This document shows, in pieces, positions 15,973 to 23,904 of a stretch of 39,230 bases of DNA. The position numbers and the translations under genes are program-made. Within the stretch, counting starts at the first letter, position 1. The number at the start of each line of letters is the position of its first letter. The stretch is from DATLZC01 sp037444005 (GTDB lineage Bacteria > Chloroflexota > Dehalococcoidia > DSTF01 > JACRBR01), in the NCBI GenBank assembly GCA_037444005.1, contig JBBING010000014.1:1-39230 (forward strand), given 5' to 3'. The notes beneath the pieces were generated by a model. It did no database searches. It saw nothing but the letters and a program-made list of their open reading frames with translations, and was not told where the DNA came from.

Positions 15973-16012
15973 TGGTGTCACGTCCTTCCTAGCGATGGTG
16001 GCGGGAAGCCCG

Positions 16013-16051
16013 GGGACCGGGCGGGGAGGCGCGTCATCCCCGCCCGGTCCC
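16013..16051 (-). other. Very stable intercistronic hairpin between mcp and cheW
   Basis: A perfect 15-bp inverted repeat (GGGACCGGGCGGGGA / TCCCCGCCCGGTCCC) with a 9-base loop. No T run follows, so it is not a clear intrinsic terminator. It may stabilise or attenuate the transcript between the receptor gene and the rest of the operon. Confidence 0.6.
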
Positions 16052-16061
16052 TCCGCGCTGG

Positions 16062-18185
16062 TCACGCGGCCTTCCGGGGCTGCGCGCGCTCGTCGATGGC
16101 GGCGCCGGCGACGGTCGCGACCTTGCCGGAGCCGTCCTTGGTCAGCTTGAAGGCGGCGACCTGCGCCGTCATCTCCTCGGCCGCCGCCGACACTTGTTCG
16201 GTGGCCGCGCTGTTCTCCTCGGCGACGCCCGCAATGGCGCTGATGGAGTCGCTCACCATCCCGGCGGTCGCCTGCATCTCCTCCGTCGCCGCCGTGTTCT
16301 GGTCGACCACGGAGCGGATGCTGGTGATGACGTTGACCATCTCGTCGCTCGACGCTTTCAGCTCCTGCGAGCCGGCCGCGATCTGCTCGATCTGCGCATT
16401 CACCTGGTCGACGGCCGCGAGGATTTGCTGGAGGGCCAGGCCCGCTTCGGCGGCGACGCGCGAGCCCGCCTCCATCTCGGTCGCGCCTTCGCCCATCGCC
16501 TTCACGGAGCTGTCCACGCCGCTGCGCACGCCGTCGATGAGGTCGGCGATCTCCTTGGTCGCGGTGGCGACGCGCTCCGCGAGCTGGCGAACCTCGTCGG
16601 CCACGACGGCGAAACCGCGACCCTGCTCGCCCGCGCGGGCGGCCTCGATGGCGGCGTTCAGCGCCAGCAGGTTGGTCTGGGCGGCGATGTCGTCGATGAC
16701 AGAGACGATCTTGCCGATCTCGGCGGAGCGCTCGCCCAGCCTCGTGATTTCGGCCGAGGCGGTTTCGACGGTGCTCTTGATGCGCGCCATGCCATCGATG
16801 GCGTTCTGGACCATGGCGGCGCCGTTCTGCGCGGTCTCGGTCGCCTGGCGAGCGCCGATGGTGGCGTTCTGCGCGCTCTGAGCCATCTGGTCAGCGGCGC
16901 TAGCCACGCGGCTCACCAGCGCGCTCGCCTCTTCCACGGACTGCGCCTGCACCTGCGCGCCGCGGACGATCTGGTCGATCGCCTGAGTGAGCTGCTCCAT
17001 GCCCTGGTTGACTTCCTGCGCGCTGCTGGCCTGCTGGCTCGTGCCCTGGGCGACTTGCGTGATCGTCCGGGCCACCTCCTGCGTCGCCTGCGCCGCCTGA
17101 TCGGCCGACTGGGCGAGCTGGTCCTTGGCGGCCGCCAGGCTTTCGGCGGTTTCGCTGGCCCGCGTCAGTAGCGCGCGCAGGTTCGTGACCATGCGCAGGA
17201 ACGCGTTCCCGAGGACGTCCTTCTCCGACTTCGGTCGGACCTCCACCGTGAGGTCGCCGTCCGCGATGCTTTCGGCCGCCCCGGCCGTCTCCTGCAGGTA
17301 GGCGGTCATGCTCTGGAACGCGTTGCCCAGTGCGTCGCGGTCGGATTGCGGCTTCACGTCGACCGAGAGGTCGCCGCGGGCGATGGAGGCCGCAGCCGCG
17401 GCCATGTCCTTGAGATAGGCGATCATGCGCTGGAACGCTCCGGCCATCTCGCCGATCTCGTCGCGGGTCTTGACGTCGATGCTTTGCTCGACGTCGCCCT
17501 TGGCGATACCTTCGGCCGCGTGCAGCGCCTGCTTCACGCCATTGACGATGCCCTGGGCGATCCAGAAGAACACCGCTGCGGCCACGAGCGTCGCGACGGC
17601 GACGATCACGATGGTCAACGTCGTCGCGCGAGTGACGGTGGCGTTCGCATCCTTATGTGCGGTGGCTGCCGCCTTGTCCGTTTCTTCGGCGAACGAAGAG
17701 ATGGCGTCGAAGGCGGCCCGGAACGCCTCTCCGCCGACGCCGTACAGCGCGGCGTCCGAGGCACCCGCGAAGTCCCCGGCGTCGGTCTTGGCGATGGGGC
17801 CTTTGTCCCGGGCGGCGTACCACTCCTGAATCTTTTCCTCCGTGGTGGCGAGCGCCTCCAGCTGGGTGTCCGTCAGGCCCTTCTGCTCTCGTAGCGCCTG
17901 GAGGTCCGTCGCGATCTCTCCCTCGAGTTCCTTCATGCGGTCCAGAATCTCCTGGCGTCCCTCCTTGGGGGCCATCACGTACGAGAGAATCTGCTCCCGC
18001 ATCAGAAGCATGTCGCGCCGGAGCGTGCCGGTCTTGGCCACGCCTGCCCGGCCGACGTCGTCAATGGTGGTAGCAGCGTCCCCGACGGACCGGAGCTGGA
18101 CGATGGCGAAGACGCCGACGACGATGAGCGCGAGTAGCGTCAGCGCCATCGCTCCGAAGAGCTTTTGTCGCACACTGAGGCTCAT
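16062..18185 (-). CDS. Methyl-accepting chemotaxis protein with three tandem HAMP units
   Basis: A 707-residue transmembrane receptor, first gene of the chemotaxis operon. TM1 is at about residues 10-31. A roughly 155-residue external helical domain of 4HB type follows, then TM2 at about 190-215. Three successive HAMP-like units come next, recognisable by I-A-K-G-D-V / D-E-I-G-E-M, I-A-R-G-D-L / D-A-L-G-N-A-F and I-A-D-G-D-L / D-V-L-G-N-A-F. The signalling domain has the conserved tip N-L-L-A-L-N-A-A-I-E-A-A-R-A-G-E. The C terminus lacks the pentapeptide that tethers CheR/CheB in enterics. ATG 18185 has AGGTGG about 11 bp upstream; the frame stays open further up without receptor features. 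Confidence 0.93.
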   Translation of the reverse strand: MSLSVRQKLFGAMALTLLALIVVGVFAIVQLRSVGDAATTIDDVGRAGVAKTGTLRRDMLLMREQILSYVMAPKEGRQEILDRMKELEGEIATDLQALREQKGLTDTQLEALATTEEKIQEWYAARDKGPIAKTDAGDFAGASDAALYGVGGEAFRAAFDAISSFAEETDKAAATAHKDANATVTRATTLTIVIVAVATLVAAAVFFWIAQGIVNGVKQALHAAEGIAKGDVEQSIDVKTRDEIGEMAGAFQRMIAYLKDMAAAAASIARGDLSVDVKPQSDRDALGNAFQSMTAYLQETAGAAESIADGDLTVEVRPKSEKDVLGNAFLRMVTNLRALLTRASETAESLAAAKDQLAQSADQAAQATQEVARTITQVAQGTSQQASSAQEVNQGMEQLTQAIDQIVRGAQVQAQSVEEASALVSRVASAADQMAQSAQNATIGARQATETAQNGAAMVQNAIDGMARIKSTVETASAEITRLGERSAEIGKIVSVIDDIAAQTNLLALNAAIEAARAGEQGRGFAVVADEVRQLAERVATATKEIADLIDGVRSGVDSSVKAMGEGATEMEAGSRVAAEAGLALQQILAAVDQVNAQIEQIAAGSQELKASSDEMVNVITSIRSVVDQNTAATEEMQATAGMVSDSISAIAGVAEENSAATEQVSAAAEEMTAQVAAFKLTKDGSGKVATVAGAAIDERAQPRKAA

Positions 18186-18447
18186 GCTGAATGTCCACCT
18201 CTCGATGGGCATGCGCGTTGCTGGCCAGATACAGAGACTCAACGTCGTATCGGCCAGAACCGGCGCCACGCGACGAGTGCATGCACCCGTTCTTCCGGGT
18301 ACAGACGGAGAAGCGATCGTTCGATACTGCTGATGGCAGGCGGTTCGGCCGAGAAGGCGTCGCGAGTGGGCGACGCGGCGCCGGGCCCGCCCTCCCGCGA
18401 GCCGGGCCTGCGCTCGGCCCACCCGCATCACCGACGCGGAGGACGCC

Positions 18448-18900
18448 ATGTTTCAGCGAATGCTCGTGCCGCTCGACGGGACCCGCAGTTCAGCGGCGGT
18501 GGTGCCCTACGCTGTCGAACTGGCGGCGCGGTTGGGATGCCGCGTCGACCTCCTGCTGGTGCAACCCCGGGAAGGCGCGCGGCTTCCGCACCCCGAGCAT
18601 CATTCGATGCGCGCCCGCTCGAGCTCACCGGCGCCACCTGTGGACACGGCGGCGGCGAATCGGGAGTATCTGCGCCGCCACGTGGCGGAGTTCCAAGCGC
18701 GCGGCCTCCCGACGGACGTCCATCTACGCATCGGCGAGCCGGTGGAGGAGATCCTGCGCGCTGCCCTCGAGCTCCGTTCGGACGTCATTGCGATGGCGAC
18801 GTTGAGCCGGGAGCGCTACCCGCACCGGAACGGCGTGAGCGTGGCTCAGGAGGTGCTGTGGCGCAGCCGGCTGCCGGTGCTGCTGCTCGCGGAGGGGTGA
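18448..18900 (+). CDS. UspA-like universal stress protein (ATP loop not conserved)
   Basis: A 150-residue protein with the universal stress fold: M-F-Q-R-M-L-V-P-L-D-G-T at the start and L-P-V-L-L-L-A-E-G at the end. The usual nucleotide loop G-x2-G-x9-G-S is altered (T-L-S-R-E-R-Y-P-H-R-N-G-V-S-V-A), so ATP binding is doubtful. GGAGG precedes the ATG. It diverges from the chemotaxis operon across a 262-bp intergenic stretch in which I see no other gene. Its role is unknown; non-ATP-binding members of the family exist. Confidence 0.85.
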   Translation: MFQRMLVPLDGTRSSAAVVPYAVELAARLGCRVDLLLVQPREGARLPHPEHHSMRARSSSPAPPVDTAAANREYLRRHVAEFQARGLPTDVHLRIGEPVEEILRAALELRSDVIAMATLSRERYPHRNGVSVAQEVLWRSRLPVLLLAEG

Positions 18901-18907
18901 TGCGGGG

Positions 18908-20335
18908 TCAGGCGGCTTCGGACGCGGGCTCCCCCATGCGCTCGAACGCGCGCAGGAAGGCGTCGACGCACCGAGGGTCGAGCTGGGTCCCGCGGACACG
19001 CCGCAGCTCCGCCACTGCGGCCTCGTGGTCCAGCGCGGGACGGTACGGCCGCGGCGACGTGAGGGCGTCGTATGTATCGGCGACGGCGATGATGCGCGCG
19101 AACAGCGGGATCGCCTCGCCGGCCAGGCCGTCGGGGTAGCCGCCGCCGTCCCAGCGCTCGTGGTGGTGGCGGATGGCGTCCCGCAGCGGACGCAGGGCGG
19201 GCGTGCGCCCGGCGATCTCGTCGCCCCGGGTTGCGTGCCGCTTGATGACCGCGTACTCCTCATCCGTCAGCGGGCCGGGCTTTCGCAGAATGGCGTCGGG
19301 CGTGCCGATCTTGCCGACGTCGTGCATCTGCGCGGCGAGCACCAGCGAACGGAGCTCCCACGCCGGCAGACCGAGCTCCCGTCCCGTCTCTAGCGCGTAG
19401 GCGCCGACGCGGGACACGTGGCCGTGGGTGGCCACGTCCTTGGCTTCGATGGCGTCGGCGAGCTCGACCAGGGCGGTGGGCCGCCCGCGGTTGAGCTGGG
19501 CGAGCGAGTCGCGCATGGCCAACGCCTCGGCGATGGCCGCGACGCTGCCGGCGCGGCGGGCCTCAGCGAACCAGCCACCGAACAGCGTTATGAAGGCCGC
19601 CGCATACAGTCCGTGGTAGAGCCACCACGACGCATGCCACAGCCTCCCCCAGGCGAGGCAGACCTGCACATCGATGAGCAGGCCGAGGGCGAGCGCCATC
19701 GCCGCCTGCGACGGAAGCCGGGTGAACAGATACGCCTCCAGATAGCGCCACGTCGCGAAGGCGAGCAGGGCCAGGCTGACGGCGGTGAGCGAAAGCTGGA
19801 AGCGCCGGTCGTTCACCGGAATCCAGGAGAGCCAGAGGGACTCGTGGATAAACAGCGCGGCGAACAGGTACGCGCCCAGCGCCGCCGCCACGGCCACGAG
19901 CACGAGACGCCCGTGGCGTTCCAGCGTCCGGGCGATGGCGCCGCGGGGCTCGACAGCGCTGGCGGCGACCCACACCGCGCCCGCCAGCACGCTGAGCCAC
20001 GCGGACACGCCGACCGCCGGGTACGGCTCGTCGTGGATGAAGCCGGGCGTCGCGAGGCCGTGCACCGAGAAGATGGCCGCGATGCTCAAGAACGCGACCA
20101 CCAGGAACAGCAGCCGCGTGGAACGGAGCGATTTCGAGGCGAAAACGAGGCCCCCGCAGGCGATGGCGGCGAGCAGGGACGTGCCCGAAACGACGTAGAA
20201 GTGGAACGTGGGATTCATCCACGCCGGGTCCCAGGCGGGGACCCGATGGAGGACGATCAGCGCGGCGATGGGCGCCCCGACGAGGGCTCCCCAGAGGGCG
20301 GCGGCCCACCGTCCGCGATCTCGCCAGCGCTCCAT
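18908..20335 (-). CDS. Membrane-bound HD-GYP cyclic di-GMP phosphodiesterase
   Basis: A 475-residue protein. The N-terminal half (about 10-255) holds seven or so hydrophobic helices with no sensory family I can name. The C-terminal half is a canonical HD-GYP domain: T-H-G-H-V, M-H-D-V-G-K-I-G-T-P-D, R-H-A-T-R-G, H-H-H-E-R-W-D-G-G-G-Y-P and V-A-D-T-Y-D-A-L-T. All metal and signature residues are kept, so hydrolysis of c-di-GMP is expected, in contrast to the degenerate relative at 8881. The ATG has GGAGG 4 bp upstream. It converges with the usp gene (7 bp). Confidence 0.92.
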   Translation of the reverse strand: MERWRDRGRWAAALWGALVGAPIAALIVLHRVPAWDPAWMNPTFHFYVVSGTSLLAAIACGGLVFASKSLRSTRLLFLVVAFLSIAAIFSVHGLATPGFIHDEPYPAVGVSAWLSVLAGAVWVAASAVEPRGAIARTLERHGRLVLVAVAAALGAYLFAALFIHESLWLSWIPVNDRRFQLSLTAVSLALLAFATWRYLEAYLFTRLPSQAAMALALGLLIDVQVCLAWGRLWHASWWLYHGLYAAAFITLFGGWFAEARRAGSVAAIAEALAMRDSLAQLNRGRPTALVELADAIEAKDVATHGHVSRVGAYALETGRELGLPAWELRSLVLAAQMHDVGKIGTPDAILRKPGPLTDEEYAVIKRHATRGDEIAGRTPALRPLRDAIRHHHERWDGGGYPDGLAGEAIPLFARIIAVADTYDALTSPRPYRPALDHEAAVAELRRVRGTQLDPRCVDAFLRAFERMGEPASEAA

Positions 20336-20429
20336 GTGGCCTCCCGGATGCGCGCTGGTGCGCGGTACCCCGGAGTATCGCCCGGGGAGCGCGGCGAGGG
20401 ATATGGGGGATTCACCGGATTTCGAGAGG

Positions 20430-20505
20430 TGGTGGGCGATAGAGGATTCGAACCTCTGACCCTGTGCGTGTAAGGCACATGCTCTGTCCGCTGAGCTAAT
20501 CGCCC
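20430..20505 (-). tRNA. tRNA-Val (anticodon TAC)
   Basis: A minus-strand cloverleaf of 76 nt with CCA encoded (20430-20432). The acceptor stem is GGGCGAT/ATCGCCC with discriminator A. The D-arm contains TAGCTCAGC. The anticodon arm is TGTGC-CTTACAC-GCACA, giving anticodon TAC. The T-arm is AGAGG-TTCGAAT-CCTCT. All stems pair. It lies upstream of the HD-GYP gene on the same strand. Confidence 0.97.
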
Positions 20506-20557
20506 GCTCGCCCTGAGTATACCCACGCGAGGGCGCCGTTGGTGAGGCCTGCGTTCG

Positions 20558-20587
20558 TTGACACCCCTTCGAAGGCGTCGGTACACT
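20558..20587 (+). promoter_or_regulatory. Sigma-70 promoter of glyA
   Basis: Perfect TTGACA (20558-20563), 18-bp spacer, TACACT (20582-20587). Transcription should begin near 20594, leaving a leader of about 175 nt before the glyA start codon at 20771. Confidence 0.7.
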
Positions 20588-20593
20588 GCGGGC

Positions 20594-20678
20594 GCAGTGA
20601 CGAATCGCGAGGTCATCCGCACGGGAACCGGACGCCGGCCACGCCGCTGAGGGCTGGTGGTTCTACTCGCCTGACCGA
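20594..20678 (+). promoter_or_regulatory. Candidate cis-regulatory RNA in the glyA leader
   Basis: The leader can fold into P1 (GCGAG 20607-20611 with CTCGC 20666-20670), P2 (AACC 20626-20629 with GGTT 20659-20662) and P3 (CCGGCC 20635-20640 with GGCTGG 20652-20657). GTCA (20612-20615) can pair with TGAC (20672-20675), which crosses P1 and would form a pseudoknot. An intrinsic terminator follows at once (20679-20708), still 62 bp before the gene. Promoter, folded domain and terminator together are the layout of a riboswitch or attenuator. I cannot match it to a known class: the CCGCCTGGGC core of the ZTP class and the known glycine and THF cores are not evident. Confidence 0.5.
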
Positions 20679-20708
20679 GCCACGTCAGCCCCGCGACGTG
20701 GCCTTTTT
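20679..20708 (+). terminator. Intrinsic terminator inside the glyA leader
   Basis: GCCACGT (20679-20685), a 10-nt loop, ACGTGGC (20696-20702), then C and five T (20704-20708). It sits between the glyA promoter and gene, so it would end transcription early unless antitermination occurs. Confidence 0.75.
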
Positions 20709-20735
20709 CGTTCCCGGGCGGTCAGGCGGAACAGC

Positions 20736-20753
20736 GTCCTTCCCCGGAAGGAC
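20736..20753 (+). promoter_or_regulatory. Hairpin abutting the glyA ribosome binding site
   Basis: GTCCTTCC-CC-GGAAGGAC, an 8-bp perfect stem immediately followed by the AGGAGG ribosome site (20754-20759). It could influence ribosome access or mRNA stability. Confidence 0.45.
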
Positions 20754-20770
20754 AGGAGGCGTGAACGAAC

Positions 20771-22030
20771 GTGGAAGCGCTCCAGCGCACCGACCCTGAA
20801 ATCTACGCGCTCATCCGCGAGGAAGAGCGCTACCAGCTCGAATCGGTCCGGCTCATCCCGTCCGAGAACTACGTCTCGAAAGCCGTCCTCGAGGCGACGG
20901 GCTCCGTGCTGACGAACAAGTACTCGGAGGGGTACCCGGGCCGCCGGTACTACGAAGGTCAGCGGTTCATCGATCCTGTCGAGACCATCGCCATCGAGCG
21001 CGCCAAGGCGCTCTTCGGAGCGCAGCACGCCAACGTGCAGCCGTACTCCGGCTCGCCCGCGAACCTGGCGGTGTACTTCGCGCTTTTGAAGCCGGGCGAT
21101 ACCATCATGGGCCTGGCTCTGCCCCACGGCGGCCACCTGACCCACGGCTGGAACGTGAGCATCACGGGCACGTTCTGGCGCGCCGTCCAGTACACCGTCG
21201 ACCCTAAGACGCACCTCATCGACTACGACGCCGTGCGCGACCTCGCGAAGCGCGAGCGTCCGCAGATCATCGTCGCGGGGGCGACCGCGTACCCCCGGCA
21301 GTTCGACTTCGCGGCGTTCGCCGACATCGCGAAAGAGGTCGGGGCGTACTTCATGGCCGACATCTCCCACATCGCCGGGCTCATCGTCGGCGGCGCGCAC
21401 CCCGACCCGGTGCCCTACGCCGACGTCGTGACCACGACTACCCACAAGACGCTGCGCGGGCCCCGGGGCGCGATGATCCTGTGCCGCGAGGAGCTCGCCG
21501 AGCGGATCGACCGGGCGGTGTTCCCGGGCCTCCAGGGCGGGCCGCACAACCACACGACCGCCGCCATCGCCGTCGCGCTGAAGGAGGCCTCGACGCCGGA
21601 GTTCCGCCAGTACGCCCATCAGGTGGTGCGCAACGCGAAGGCGCTGGCCGCGGAGCTGCGCGAGCGGGGCTTCGACCTCGTGTCCGGCGGTACCGACAAC
21701 CACCTCATCCTGATCGACCTCACGAACAAGGGGGTCATCGGCAAGAAGGCGGCGAAGGCGCTGGACCGAGCGGGCATCGTCTGCAACTACAACACGGTGC
21801 CCTACGACCCCAGGAAGCCGTTCAGCCCGAGCGGCATCCGGCTCGGCACGCCGGCGGTCACCTCGCGCGGCATGGACGAGGCCGCGATGCGGCAGATCGC
21901 CGCCTGGATCGACGAGGTCATCTCGAACGTGGACGACGAGGCGGTCATCGAGCGCGTCGGGGCCGAAGTGCGGGAGTTCTGCCGCGGCTATCCCGCGCCC
22001 GGCATCCTGCTCGAGGAGGCGCGCGCATAG
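20771..22030 (+). CDS. glyA: Serine hydroxymethyltransferase
   Basis: A 419-residue PLP enzyme that interconverts serine and glycine while loading tetrahydrofolate with a one-carbon unit. The signature around the PLP lysine, V-V-T-T-T-T-H-K-T-L-R-G-P-R-G, places Lys226. The N-terminal L-I-P-S-E-N-Y-V-S and N-K-Y-S-E-G-Y-P-G-R-R-Y-Y are diagnostic. The length is normal. The start is GTG 20771, 11 bp after AGGAGG; a GTG at 20761 is out of frame. A promoter, structured leader and terminator precede it, suggesting regulated expression. Confidence 0.97.
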   Translation: MEALQRTDPEIYALIREEERYQLESVRLIPSENYVSKAVLEATGSVLTNKYSEGYPGRRYYEGQRFIDPVETIAIERAKALFGAQHANVQPYSGSPANLAVYFALLKPGDTIMGLALPHGGHLTHGWNVSITGTFWRAVQYTVDPKTHLIDYDAVRDLAKRERPQIIVAGATAYPRQFDFAAFADIAKEVGAYFMADISHIAGLIVGGAHPDPVPYADVVTTTTHKTLRGPRGAMILCREELAERIDRAVFPGLQGGPHNHTTAAIAVALKEASTPEFRQYAHQVVRNAKALAAELRERGFDLVSGGTDNHLILIDLTNKGVIGKKAAKALDRAGIVCNYNTVPYDPRKPFSPSGIRLGTPAVTSRGMDEAAMRQIAAWIDEVISNVDDEAVIERVGAEVREFCRGYPAPGILLEEARA

Positions 22031-22054
22031 CTCGCCGTGACCCCTCGACGAGCC

Positions 22055-22082
22055 GAAGGCCACCCGAAGGGTGGCCTTCTTC
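22055..22082 (+). terminator. Terminator downstream of glyA
   Basis: GAAGGCCACCC (22055-22065), loop GAA, GGGTGGCCTTC (22069-22079), then TT. A strong 11-bp stem 25 bp past the glyA stop, with only a short T run. Confidence 0.6.
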
Positions 22083-22130
22083 GGTCCGCCGTTCGTGGCG
22101 GCGGGCATCGGGGGAGGGCGCGAGCGCGCG

Positions 22131-22159
22131 TTGCCCGTGATCCGAGCGTGCGCTAGAGT
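22131..22159 (+). promoter_or_regulatory. Putative promoter of the acyl-CoA ligase gene
   Basis: TTGCCC (22131-22136), 17 bp, TAGAGT (22154-22159), giving a short leader before the GTG at 22193. Confidence 0.45.
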
Positions 22160-22192
22160 ACCGGCGCAGCCCCCTCGGAGGGAACAGACCTC

Positions 22193-23755
22193 GTGAATAC
22201 GTTCGAATTCCTCCAGATCAGCGCGATGACGGTGCCGGACCGGGAGGCTCTGGTCTGCAACGGCACGCGCCGCACCTACGCCGAGACGCTCCAGCGGGTG
22301 ATCCGCCTCGCGAACGCCCTTCGCGGGCTCGGCGTCGGGCCCCGCACCACGGTCGCCGTCATGTCCACTAACAGCGCCGAGTACGTCGAGGTCTACTACG
22401 CCACCGCGAAGCTCGGCGCGACGTTCGTGCCCCTGAACTACCGGGCGAAGGACGAAGAGCTTACCTACATGGTCAACGTCACCGAGCCGAAGGTGCTTTT
22501 CGTCGGTGAGCGCTACCTCGATCTCGTGGGCCGGCTGCGGGGCGCGTTCACGTCCGAGCCGACGTACATTTGCTTCGAGCGGAGCCAGGAGGGCATGCGC
22601 GACTACGCCTCGCTGCTGGCTTCGGGCTCGGACGAGGATGTCTACGTCGAGATCGACGAGAACGACCCGACCGTGCTCATCTTCACGTCCGGGACCACCG
22701 CGCTGCCCAAAGGCGTCGAGCTCACCTTCCTCAACCTCTCGGTGTACGTGACGAACACGATGGCGCCGGCCGACCCTACGGCGGAGCAGGAAGTGACGCT
22801 GCTCTCCGTCCCTATCTTCCACGTCGCCGGGATCACGCCGATCATGTCGTCCATCTGGGGCGGCCGGAAGCTGGTCATTCTGCCCCAGTTCGACCCGCAG
22901 GCCTGGCTCGAAGCGGTGCAGACCGAGCGCGTCACCCACAGCTTCGTGGTGCCCACGATGCTCAAGCGCATCATGGAGCACCCCGACTTCGGGAAGTACG
23001 ACCTGAGCTCGCTCAAGCTCATCACCTACGGCGCCGCGCCGATGCCGTACGAGGTCATCCGGAAGGCGGTCGACGTCTTCACCTGCGGCCTGATGAACGC
23101 TTACGGCCAGACCGAGAGCACATCGACGCTCACGTACCTCGGCCCGGAGGACCACCAGATCCCGAAGGAAGAGGGCCCCGAGCGCGAGAAGAAGCTGCGG
23201 AGGCTGCGCTCGGTCGGGCGGCCGATGGACGACGTCGTCATCACCATCCAGGACCCGCAGGGGAACATCCTGCCGCCGGGGGTCGAGGGCGAGATCTGCG
23301 TCGCCGGGCCGCGGGTCATGAAGGAGTACTACAAGCAGGCCGAGGCCACCGAACAGGCCATCAAGGACGGCTGGCTCCACACTGGCGACGTCGGCTACAT
23401 GGACGAGGACGGCTATCTCTTCATCACCGGGCGCTCGAAGGACCTCATCATCCGCGGGGGTGAGAACATCTCGCCGGGCGAGATCGAGGCCGTCCTGGAG
23501 TCGCATCCGAAGGTGGAGGAGGCCGCGGTCATCGGCGTCCCCGACCAGGAGTGGGGCGAGGTGGTGAAAGCGATCCTGGTGCTGAAGCCCGGTGAAACGG
23601 TGACGCCGGAGGAGATCATCCAGTACACCAAGAGCCGACTGGCCAGCTACAAGGCGCCGTCGTACGTGACCCTCGTGGACGAGCTGCCGCGCAACCCGAT
23701 GGGCAAGGTGTTGAAGACGGAGCTCCGGAAGCTGTACGGGACGCCGACCAACTGA
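22193..23755 (+). CDS. AMP-dependent acyl-CoA synthetase/ligase
   Basis: A 520-residue ANL-superfamily enzyme that activates a carboxylic acid with ATP to acyl-AMP and transfers it to CoA. The P-loop-like motif is I-F-T-S-G-T-T-A-L-P-K-G. The second core is M-N-A-Y-G-Q-T-E, followed by G-W-L-H-T-G-D-V-G and the hinge G-R-S-K-D-L-I-I-R-G-G-E-N. The catalytic Lys is in N-P-M-G-K-V-L-K near the C terminus. The length is typical of medium/long-chain or aromatic acyl-CoA ligases; the substrate cannot be assigned. The start is GTG 22193, 10 bp after GGAGGG. Confidence 0.93.
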   Translation: MNTFEFLQISAMTVPDREALVCNGTRRTYAETLQRVIRLANALRGLGVGPRTTVAVMSTNSAEYVEVYYATAKLGATFVPLNYRAKDEELTYMVNVTEPKVLFVGERYLDLVGRLRGAFTSEPTYICFERSQEGMRDYASLLASGSDEDVYVEIDENDPTVLIFTSGTTALPKGVELTFLNLSVYVTNTMAPADPTAEQEVTLLSVPIFHVAGITPIMSSIWGGRKLVILPQFDPQAWLEAVQTERVTHSFVVPTMLKRIMEHPDFGKYDLSSLKLITYGAAPMPYEVIRKAVDVFTCGLMNAYGQTESTSTLTYLGPEDHQIPKEEGPEREKKLRRLRSVGRPMDDVVITIQDPQGNILPPGVEGEICVAGPRVMKEYYKQAEATEQAIKDGWLHTGDVGYMDEDGYLFITGRSKDLIIRGGENISPGEIEAVLESHPKVEEAAVIGVPDQEWGEVVKAILVLKPGETVTPEEIIQYTKSRLASYKAPSYVTLVDELPRNPMGKVLKTELRKLYGTPTN

Positions 23756-23790
23756 GGGCGGCGAGGCCCGGCGACGGGGCGGTTCTTCCC

Positions 23791-23819
23791 TTGACACACA
23801 CGGGAGGGGGCCAGAGAAT
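23791..23819 (+). promoter_or_regulatory. Putative promoter of the nitroreductase gene
   Basis: TTGACA (23791-23796), 17 bp, GAGAAT (23814-23819). A strong -35 with a moderate -10, in the 149-bp gap before the gene. Confidence 0.4.
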
Positions 23820-23904
23820 CCAGCCGTTCGCCGCATCCGTCGAACGCCACGACACGAACGCAGACGCGCTCACGTTCACGCCTGCTGTCTGGAAGGAGTG
23901 AGGC

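Noticed and set aside
16062..18449. Longer N terminus for the receptor
   Set aside because: The frame is open 88 codons upstream of ATG 18185, but that part lacks receptor features and lies in the divergent intergenic region.
20594..20678. Assignment of the glyA leader to the ZTP (pfl) riboswitch class
   Set aside because: The characteristic CCGCCTGGGC core is not present; CGCCTGACC is only loosely similar.
20663..23836. A 1057-codon minus-strand open frame
   Set aside because: It lies opposite glyA and the acyl-CoA ligase, is rich in Arg/His/Val/Asp in a GC-skewed manner and has no domain; it is a high-GC shadow.
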